Shown: positions 55,340-64,000 of the stretch, in pieces
Layout: the number at the start of each line of letters is the position of its first letter
How positions within the stretch are numbered: position 1 is the stretch's first letter
From: Ovis canadensis
Lineage: Eukaryota > Chordata > Mammalia > Artiodactyla > Bovidae
DNA: 64,000 nt
Reading direction: 5' to 3'
NCBI RefSeq assembly: GCF_042477335.2
Contig: NC_091727.1
Coordinates: forward strand, 126,077,501-126,141,500
Position numbers and translations under genes: made by a program
Notes under the pieces: generated by a model
The model's input: only the letters and a program-made list of their open reading frames with translations
Told to the model about the DNA's origin: nothing
The model's database searches: none

Positions 55340-55475
55340 TACAGAAGGAAATGGCAACCCACTCCAGTATTCTTGCCTGGAGAATCCCATGGACAAAGGA
55401 GCCTGGTGGGCTACCATCCATGGGATCCCAAGGAGTTGGACATGACTAAAGTGACTTATCATGCATGCATGCACT
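55340..55475 (+). mobile_element. BovA SINE
   Basis: A single body from 'agaaggaaatggcaacccactcc' to 'aagtgacttatcatgcatgcatgc', without a tRNA-like head. Confidence 0.87.
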
Positions 55476-58400
55476 CAGTCTTCACCCCCAGCACTAACTT
55501 CCCATCCTCCAATCTCACATCAGTTCTTGCCCTTAGCTGAATTTAGCTGGAAGTCCACTAATATGGAAGTCTGGGAAATATAGTCTGCAGAGTTTGGTCG
55601 ACCTGTGACACAGAGCACATCAGGAGATGAGCGAAGAATACATTGAAACGTGATGTAGGCACAAGACCAGTATGCTTAGTACTTGAAAAGATCTGCCAGC
55701 CATTATTTTTCAATTTACCAACAGTACAGTCTTCTTCTCCTAGAACAATGGAGACCCAGCAGCCAGGCAGTACCTGTGAGAACATGAGCCTCTTAAAATC
55801 ACCTATTAGGATGTCCTGCTGTACAAAAAGGGCTGAGTATTTCAAAGGGTACCAAGTTCCAAAGGCAGGTGTCCAAGTAGGAGTTGCTGGCTGAATCTCT
55901 GTCAAACATATGTCCATTCCGTGCCTTTGTTGGAAACTTTAGGATCATTATCTGAACATCTTTAAGGTAACTGACATTAACTTCATGGTCTTTCCAACTA
56001 AGCCTCTCTTTTCCCTATGCCTCCATCCTGTCCTCCACTGTACCTCGCCTGGTCTGGGGCATCCAAGCCCTGCTCTGCTACCTTTTCTAAACTACTGTCA
56101 TGGATTGAAAAAAAGATCCCAAAGACACTGTGACCAGTTACAGTGCCTTATTGTGGCAAGTATTCAATAGGTATCTGTTGAGTGAATGAAACACCAAGAA
56201 AACTGAAAACTGGTCATGGGAAACTAGCTCGTGTTTCCTAAAAGTACTGGATTGAGGTAGGCCTTTTATCAGTTGCACATAGGGAAGCACAACCCTGCCA
56301 TGTCCTGCACAGCAGAGGAGATCTGAGCAGGGGAGAGGTCAGTGTAGTGTGGTTGCCTTTACAAGCTCCCCCTTTTCAACATGTGAAGCTATCGGTTTTC
56401 TACTCTGGTCACATTTCTTTGGCTCGGGAAAATTCTCTCAGGTTCTGACTCCCACCATCTGCTTGGCATCCTATCACTCTTGACTGGTTCCCTTCATACC
56501 CGAATTCTCCCCCTCTGAGCTCTCCTCTGGCTTGACAACCTAGATGAACCACTGATGTGCCAGCATTTTGGTTTCAGTCTTTGGAAGGGTTGGATGACTC
56601 ACATTTCAAACACTGCCCTTCACCATGGGTGAGGTTTGACCCACCCCATCCCCACCCCATGCCTAGTTGAAGCTCCCTGACATGGCATCCCCACCTAGAG
56701 ATGATGGGGATATAAGATGGGTGCATGGAGTTACTGGTTTTTGTGACCACCTGAGAAAGTCACATCTTGCAGGGGAAGTGAAGCAATGAGTCACTGCACT
56801 CTCTTGCAATCTAGAAATGGAAGGTTCAGGGAAGGATTAAAGGGATTTCCTCTAAACCCCCGAGAGATACATGAATGCTCTGCATCTCTCAAGACTTTCA
56901 ACACCATAATCTGCTGATTCAGTCTATGGTGAAAGATAAGGTACATTCAACAGCCCCATATGTAAGCGGCTAAAAATAGCTCAGAGAAGACCAGATCCGA
57001 GAGGGTCTCAGTGGACTCCACAATGAATAGATGCTATGTCCAAGACTCTCAGTCTTTTGGAAATTCAGAGACATCTACATGGTGTTACTTTGTCACCCAC
57101 CAACTTTTTTTTACTGTACCACAACACCTGCTAAAACAGTGGACAAGAGATGGGCAAGTATATGGAATGACTAGAGGACTGGTATCAACCTCTGGGATTG
57201 GTTGGGCCTAAGCCTTAACCATTCTTGCACCCTGCTTTACTGCTGTAGAGTTTCAAGCCATGGCACCTGCCTTCATGTCTGGGCCCCAGTAGACTTCTGA
57301 CTAATGGACACTTTTACAAATGAAGTCTTTATGTAGCTGACCACACAGCCCAAGCCAATCTTGAGTTGCCACTCATACCTCTTTGCTGTAGGAACCATGT
57401 TTCTCATGATACTTCACTATCAAACTGGGATTAGGGAAAAATTCTAAGAGTAAAGAATCCGATTATTCATGTGTCATATTACTGCCTTTGCAATTGTACC
57501 CCAGCTGTGCCAACCACTGCTACCAAAAACATCAAGGAAATTTTCTGTCTCTAAGGACTTGACATCAACCCAGTCTCTCACTAGAAAGCCATGTTTGTAT
57601 TCCTACTTTGGAGGGTACCATTCAAAGTTCTCCACTTTTGCATCTACCTATCACCATTGGCAGATGGGTGGTCAGATGCATCCTTTAAATGAGCTCTTGG
57701 AGGCCTCCCTCTGTGCTATGCCTACTATGCACAGCAGGGACATGTTTCCTAACCTAGTGGACTTAAGAGTTACATGGAGAAAGTCACTGAATTGCCACAA
57801 GGAATGCCCCATTTCAGAGCAATCAGCTTTCTCTTTAGCACTTCTGTCACTCCACTGACTGGTCAGAACTTAGAAGATAGACAGGCCAACCAACAGAACT
57901 TCTAGGCTCCCCTTCTGGTGGGTCTAGGATGAGAACAAGAAGGATGTTGGCTAGTCCAGGGGGAGCTTGTCCTCCTGCCTTTGCCCCCAGCTGAAGAGTG
58001 GCTACCTGAAGCCCCTAAAAGACATGATCTTCTTGATAGCATGTGGGCCTGTACCCTGCAGACCTAGATCCCTATGCTTGCTCAGCTTCAAAACTAAGAA
58101 AGAGCCTGGAGTCAGTGACAGAGACATCCGTTTCATGGAAGGGGAAGCTTACATGTCCGAAGCAAGATCTGGAGTGACACTCCACTGTGTGAGGCCAACA
58201 GTGAGCAGGACATGGTGGCAGTCTTCACTCCTGGGGGCGAGGGGAGTTTGCCAGTTACAGAGGGAATTGACATAAGGTGGGCTCAAAGTAAACAGCAGAG
58301 AGGCGTGTGTCTCATCACCCCTTTGATAAGCATCACCAGCTGGGTCCTGGAGCAAGTGAGTAGGAATGTCAGTCCTGTGAGTGGGTGTAGGTGAAGAACA

Positions 58401-58757
58401 CACTGATGGAGCAGGGCATGTACAGAGAGCAAGAGAGCAGCCATCTTGAGTGGACTGACCGTACAGAGCATGTCTACTCTGTCTCTCCACTGCATATTTC
58501 CCCACTCTATTTCTTCTGGCCCTCAACTGGGCTGATGACCCAAGGCAGGAAATAGTATATGTTGTGGGAAGGTAATTGCCTGTTCTGTTGCCATGTCCTG
58601 TAAGAGCTTCTTGTGTGTCCATGTTACCACAGTGACCTATCTTGAGGCCGAGAATGAGTAATTTAGACTTCATACCTCACCACCAACTTCTAACTCCTCT
58701 TCTCCTTGGCTGCTTTCAGACCCCATTTTTATTGGCTAGAAGCAGCTACCACTACCT
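55476..58757. other. Unassigned 3.3-kb block with several medium open frames
   Basis: No Bov SINE, L1 or MIR is visible apart from a weak L2-like end near 56150. Open frames occur at 55558-55917 (minus, 119 codons), 57469-57858 (plus, 129), 57967-58275 (plus, 102) and 58149-58673 (minus, 174). Their translations are protein-like in composition but show no domain that I recognise, and they overlap on opposite strands. The block could be an ancient ERV or other degraded repeat, or ordinary unique DNA. Confidence 0.35.
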
Positions 58758-58898
58758 TGTTTATTTTATTTTATTATTTTTATTTTTTGGCTGGGCCACA
58801 TGGCACGTGGGATCCTAGATCCCTGACCAGGGATCAAACCCATGCCCCAGGAGTGGAAGCACAGAGTCCTAACCACTGGACCATCAGGGGAATCCTTG
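58758..58898 (-). mobile_element. CHR-like tRNA-derived SINE with target-site duplication
   Basis: The (TTTTA)n tail, 'ggctgggccacatggcacgtgggatcc', 'ccctgaccagggatcaaaccc' and 'cctaaccactggaccatcagg' give the full reversed family. CCACTACCT (58749-58757) and CCACTGCCT (58899-58907) flank it. Confidence 0.9.
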
Positions 58899-59211
58899 CC
58901 ACTGCCTCTTGAGAGCTAAGTGTACACATATCTTCCCCACTCTGCCTTCAGTGATGTCACATCAGTATTGTAAAATCATCCATTATAGGAGGATTTACAC
59001 CACAAAAATGGTCAAACACTTCAAGCTAGTTTCTTCCCACCCAAAGAGCCAGTTATTACACACTGACCACCAAACCCCTGCTTGTACCTTACCACCTCAT
59101 CTTTGATAAGTCCTATTTGTTTTTCAGAACAGATACTTTCCTTTTTCTGAACCTACAATTTTTGAGGATGTTGCTTTAGGCAACTGCTTTTTGATTCCAC
59201 ATAGTGACACC

Positions 59212-59462
59212 CAACTCCGGTATTCTTGCCTGGAAACCCCATGGACAGAGGAGCCTGGTAGGCTGCAGTCCATGGGGTCGCTCAGAGTCAGACACAACTT
59301 CACTTTCACTTTCACTTTTCAGTTTCGTGCATTGGAGAAGGAAATGGCAACCCACTCCAGTGTTCTTGCCTGGAGAATTCCAGGGACAGGGGAGCCTGGT
59401 GGGCTGCCATCTATGGGGTGGCACAGAGTCGGACAAGACTGAAGCAACTTAGCAGCAGCAGC
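59212..59462 (+). mobile_element. Bov-A2 SINE, two BovA units
   Basis: A first unit starting 'caactccggtattcttgcctgg', the CTTTCA linker, and a second unit ending in (AGC)n. AGTGACACC (59203-59211) and AATGACACC (59463-59471) flank it. Confidence 0.92.
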
Positions 59463-59471
59463 AATGACACC

Positions 59472-59888
59472 AAGGGGCAAGAGGAATTCCCCTGCCATGG
59501 CCTGAGTATAAGGGACATCCCTCTGATCAGAACCACAGTAATCCCTCTGGTGCAACTAGTCAAAGGCAAGGTACCAGACAAGGGTTAGAGTCTACTAGGC
59601 TCCTTGGGGCTTCTATTTGCATTTTCCAGAGGAGGCTTGTGGCAGTAGTGTAGGTAGTAGACATTCTGCCAAGTGACAACCCAGCATTGGAACTGAAAAT
59701 TTTAGTATCCACGTGGAAGCCTTTGCTGCCAAAACTCCAAGTCCTGTAGAAAATTGCTGGTGATGGCTAGTGGTGGTCTGGCTTTATTTGGATGAGACTG
59801 TTCTGAGACTGCAGGGAATGGTAGACATACTACATAACTGGAGTCTTGATTGACAGATCACAGAAATGGTAACAAACCGTCAAATAGT
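59472..59888. other. Unassigned DNA
   Basis: No gene or repeat recognised. Confidence 0.4.
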
Positions 59889-60004
59889 GGGGCTTCCCAG
59901 GTGGTTCAGTGGTAAAGAATCCACTTGTCAAGGAGACCCAGGTTCCAACCCTGGGTTAGGAAAATTCCCTGGAGAAGGAAATGGCAACCCACTCCAGTAT
60001 TCTT
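59889..60004 (+). mobile_element. Bov-tA SINE, interrupted by an L1
   Basis: Head and first half are intact ('ggggcttcccaggtggttcagtgg' to 'caacccactccagtattctt'). The expected continuation 'gcctggagaatccc' is replaced by the end of an antisense L1. The other half should lie beyond the right edge of the window. Confidence 0.9.
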
Positions 60005-63000
60005 CTTTCAATATAAATTTATTTATTTTAATTGGAGGCTAATTGCCTTATAATATTGTATTGGTTTTCCATACATCAACATGGAATCCACCACAGGTGT
60101 ACACGTGTTTCCCATCCTGAACCCATCTCCCACCTCCCTCTCCATACCATCCCTCTGGGTCATCCAAGTGCACCAGCCTCAAGCATCCTGTATCATGAAT
60201 AGAACCTGGTCTGGTGATTCATTTCACATATGATATTATACATGTTTCAATGCCATTCTCCCAAAGCTTCCCACCCTCACCCTCTCCCACAGAGTCCAAA
60301 AGACTGTTGTATACATCTGTATCTCTTTTGCTGTCTCACAATACAGGGTTATCGTTATCATCTCTCTAAATTCCATATATATGCGTTAGTATACTGTATT
60401 GGTGTTTTTCTTTCTGGCTTACTTCACTCTGTATAATAGGCCCCAGTTTCATCCACCTTATTAGACTGATTCAAATGTATTCTTTTTAATGGCTGAGTAA
60501 TACTCCATTGTGTATATGTACCACAGCTGTCTTATCCATTCATCTGCTGATGGACATCTAGGTTGCTTCCATGTCCTGGCTATTATAAACAGCACTGGAT
60601 GAACATTGCGGTACACGTGTCTCTTTCAATTCTGGTTTCCTTGGGGTGTATGCCCAGCAGTGGGATTGCTGGGTCATATGGCAGATCTATTTCCAGGTTT
60701 TTTATGGAATCTCCTCACTGTTCTCCATAGTGGCTGTACTAGTTTGCATTCCCACCAACAGTGTAAGAGGGTTCCCTTTTCTCCACACCCTCTCCAGTAT
60801 TTATTGCTGGTAGACTTTTGGATCACAGCCATTCTGACTGGTGTGAAATGGTACCTCATTGTGGTTTTCATTTGCATTTCTCTGATAATGAGTGATGTTG
60901 AGCATCTTTTCATGTGTTTGTTAGCCATCTGTATGTCTTCTTTGGAGAAATGTCTGTATAGTTCTTTGGCCCTTTTTTTTATTGGGTCATTTATTTCTCT
61001 GGAATTGAGCTACAGGAGTTGTTTGTATATTTTTGAGATTAGTTCCTTGTCAGTTGCTTCATTTGCTATTATTTTCTCCCATTCTGAAGGCTGTCTTTTC
61101 ACCTTGTTTATAGTTTCCTTTATTGTGCAGAAGGTTTTAATTTTAATCAGGTCCCATTTGTTTATTTTTGCTTTTATTTCCAATATTCTACGAGGTGGGT
61201 CATAGAGGATCCTGCTGTGATTTATGTCAGAGAGTGTTTTGCCTATGTTCTCCTCTAGGAGTTTTATAGTTTCTGGTCTTGCATTTATATCTTTAATCCA
61301 TTTTGAGTTTATTTCTGTGTATGGTGTTAGAAAGTGTTCTAGTTTCATTCTTGTACAAGTGGTTGACCAGTTTTCCGAGCACCATTTGTTAAAGAGATTG
61401 TCTTTAATCCTTTGTACATTCTCACCTCCTTGGTCAAAGATAAGGTGTCCATAGGTGCATGGATTTATCTCTGGGCTTTCTATTTTGTTCCATTGATCTA
61501 TATTTCTGTCTTTGTGCCAGTACCATGCTGTCTTGATGACTGTGGCTTTGTAGTAGAGCCTGAAGTCAGGCAGGTTGAGTCCTCCAGTTCTATTCTTCTT
61601 TCTCAAGAGTGCTTTGGCTATTCCTGGTTTTTTGTATTTCCATACAAATTGTGAAATTATTTGTTCTAGCTCTGTGAAAAATACCGTTGGTAGCTTGATA
61701 GGGATTGCATTGAATCTATAGATTGCTTTGGGTAGTGTACTCATTTTCACTATATTGATTCTTCCAATCCATGAACACAGTATATTTCTCCATCTATTAG
61801 TGTCCTCTTTGATTTCTTTCACCAGTGTTTTATAGTTTTCAATATATAGGTCTTTAGTTTCTTTAGGTAGATATATTCCTAAGTATTTTATTCTTTTCCT
61901 TGCAATGGTGAATGGAATTGTTTCTTTAATTTCTCTTTCTATTTTCTCATTATTAGTGTATAGGAATGCAAGGTATTTCTGTGTGTTGATTTTATATCCT
62001 GTCACTTTACTATATTCATTGATTAGCTCTAGTAAATTTCTAGTGGAGTCTTTGGGGTTTTCTATGTAGAGGATCATGTCATCTGCAAACAGTGAGAGTT
62101 TTACTTCTTCTTTTCCAATTTGGATTCCTTTTATATATTTTTCTGGTCTGATTGCTATGGCCAAAACTTCCAAAACTAAGTTGAATAGTAGTGGTGAAAG
62201 TGGGCACCCTTGTCTTATTCCTGACTTTAGGGGAAATGCTTTCAACTTTTCACCATTGAGGATAATGTTTGCTGTGGGTTTGTCATATATAGCTTTTAGT
62301 ATGTTGAGGTATGTTGCTTCTATTCCTGCTTTCTGGAGAGTTTGTATCATAAATGGATGTTGAATTTTGTCAAAGGCTTTCTCTGCATCTATTGAGATAA
62401 TCATATGGCTTTTATTTTTCAATTTGTTAATGTGGTGTATTACATGGATTGATTTGTGGATATTGAAGGATCCTTGCATTCCTGGGATAAAGCCCACTTG
62501 GTCATGCTGTATGATCTTTTTAATGTGCTGTTGGATTCTGATTGCTAGAAGTAGAAGTTTACCTACCTCTGCAATTTTCTGGAAGAGTTTGAGTAGGATA
62601 GCTGTTAGCTCTTCTCTCAATTTTTGGTAGAAGTCAGCTGTGAAGCCGTCTGGACCTGGGCTTTTGTTTGCTGAAAGATTTCTGATTACAGTTTCAATTT
62701 CCATGCTTGTGATGGGTCTGTTAAGATTTTCTATTTCTCCCTGGTTCAGTTTTGGAAAGGTGTACTTTTCTAAGAATTTGTCCATTTCTTCCAAGTTGTC
62801 CATTTTATTGGCATATAATTGCTGATAGTAGTCTCATGATCCTTTGTATTTCTGTGTTGTCTGTTGTGACCTCTCCATTTTCATTTCTAATTTTATTGAT
62901 TTGATTTTTCACCCTTTGTTTCTTGATGAGTCTGGCTAATGGTTTGTCAATTTTTTCTATCCTCTCAAAGAACCATCTTTTGGCTTTGTTAATTTTTGCT

Positions 63001-64000
63001 ATGGTCTCTTTTGTTTCTTTTGCATTTAATTCTGCCCTACTTTTTAAGATCTCTTTCCTTCTAGTAACCCTAGGATTCTTCATTTCTTCCTTTTCTACTT
63101 GCTTTAGGTGTAGAGTTAGGTTATTTATTTGACTTTTTTTCTCGTTTCTTAAGGTATGCCTGTATTGCTATGAACCTTCGCCTTAGCACTGCTTTTACAG
63201 TGTCCCACAGGTTTTGGGTTGTTGTGTTTTCCTTTTCATTGGTTTCTATGCATATTTTGATTTCTTTTTTGATTTCTTCTGTGATTTGTTGGTTATTCAG
63301 CAGCGTGTTGTTCAGCCTTCATATGTTGGCATTTTCAAGAGTTTTTCTCCTGTAATTGAGATCTAATCTTACTGCATTGTGGTCAGAAAAGATGCTTGGA
63401 ATGATTTCAATTTTTTATGAATTTGCCAAGGCTAGATTTATGGCCCAGGATGTGATCTACCCTGGAGAAAGTTCTGTGTGCACTTGAGAAAAAGGTGAAA
63501 TTCATTGTTTTGGGGTGAAATGTCCTATAGGTATCAATTAGTCTAAGTGGTCTATTGTATCATTTAAAGTTTGTGTTTCCTTGTTAATTTTCTGTTTAGT
63601 TGATCTATCCATAGGTGTGAATGGGGTATTAAAGTCTCCCAGTATTATTGTGTTACTGTTAATTTCCCCTTTCATACTTGTTAGCATTTGTCTTACATAT
63701 TGCGGTGCTCCTATGTTGGGTGCATATATATTTATAATTGTTATATCTTCTTCTTGGATTGATCCTTTGATCATTATGTAGTGTCCTTCTTTGTCTCTTT
63801 TCACAGCCTTTCTTTTATAGTCTATCTGATATGAGTATTGCTACTCCTCCTTTCTTTTGGTCTCTATTTGCATGGAATATCTTTTTCCAGCCCTTCACTT
63901 TCAGTCTGCATGTGTCCCTTGTTTTGAGCTTGGTCTCTTGTAGACAACATATATAGGGGTCTTGTTTTTGTACATTCAGCCACTCTTTGTCTTTTTGTTG
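60005..64000 (-). mobile_element. Second ruminant L1, antisense, running off the window
   Basis: The 3' UTR (60.0-60.37 kb) contains 'ggaggctaattgccttataatattgtattgg' and 'catcaacatggaatccaccacagg', which differs from the 3' UTR of the L1 at 44.9 kb. ORF2 follows on the minus strand and is nearly complete at the edge: the last bases match positions about 60 before the ORF2 start of the other L1. ORF1 and the 5' UTR, if present, are outside. Confidence 0.93.
60366..64000 (-). pseudogene. L1 ORF2, decayed (stop, frameshifts, deletion)
   Basis: The frame survives in pieces: 63804-63538 and 63083-62805 (endonuclease and linker), 62803-61010 (597 codons, reverse transcriptase) and 60928-60674 (part of the C-terminal domain, with the cysteine knuckle). 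The active-site block [10 protein letters not shown] is normal. A deletion of roughly 120 bases near 62.55 kb removes the stretch equivalent to [17 protein letters not shown] and its neighbours. An in-frame stop closes the long piece at 61010-61012, and the frame is lost again near 60.67 kb. It cannot make a working enzyme. Confidence 0.9.

Noticed and set aside
1..60004. Regularly recurring similar segments of about 200 bp, considered as a CRISPR-like or satellite array
   Set aside because: They are dispersed, occur on both strands and are flanked by individual target-site duplications. They are Bov SINEs.

Overview
The window comes from the nuclear genome of a ruminant, most likely a bovid (cattle, sheep, goat or a relative). 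The evidence is the repeat content: abundant Bov-tA and Bov-A2 SINEs, tRNA-derived CHR-like SINEs, BovB (RTE-type) LINEs and young ruminant L1 copies, on a background of older mammalian MIR, L2, L1M, Tigger and mariner remnants. The species cannot be fixed from the sequence alone. I recognise no complete host protein-coding gene, no functional tRNA or rRNA, and no prokaryotic or CRISPR-like architecture.

Layout. From 1 to about 13.2 kb the sequence is ordinary intergenic or intronic DNA with scattered SINEs, MIRs, an L2 and a composite old L1. Around 14.29-14.83 kb lies the one gene-like regulatory signal, a CpG-rich, GGA/GCC-rich island with an E-box and GC boxes; it may be the promoter and first exon of a transcript whose other exons lie outside or are not recognisable. 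From 15.3 to 19.5 kb there are SINEs and a small solo LTR (about 16.1-16.4 kb). From 19.8 to 35.5 kb the window is a stack of retroelements: old L1M copies in both orientations, broken by Bov SINEs, a Tigger1-like DNA transposon, and three BovB insertions. One of these BovB copies still has a 325-codon open frame, and another is itself interrupted by a second BovB and a short L1 tail. From 35.5 to 44.4 kb come mixed unique DNA and MIRs, two short tandem duplications, an unexplained split reading frame (36.57-36.96 kb) and a solo LTR (about 43.97-44.38 kb).

The most conspicuous object is a full-length antisense L1 (44.90-52.66 kb). It has a perfect 13-bp target-site duplication, a CpG-rich 5' UTR of about 2.6 kb, an uninterrupted ORF1 and an ORF2 broken by two frameshifts. 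From 60.0 kb to the window edge a second antisense L1, with a different 3' UTR, has landed inside a Bov-tA SINE; its ORF2 is more decayed. Between the two L1s lies mostly unassigned DNA with a few SINEs.

How the parts relate. The 'genes' here are those of transposons. L1 ORF1p (RNA chaperone) and ORF2p (endonuclease and reverse transcriptase) act on their own RNA. In ruminants BovB reverse transcriptase is thought to mobilise the Bov SINEs, whose tails resemble the BovB end. Target-site duplications that I could read directly allow many insertions to be ordered in time, for example SINE into BovB into L1M, and L1 into SINE. I found no convincing new biological system. The items most worth checking are the CpG island, the split reading frame at 36.6 kb, the unassigned 55.5-58.7 kb block and the altered reverse-transcriptase motif in the full-length L1.
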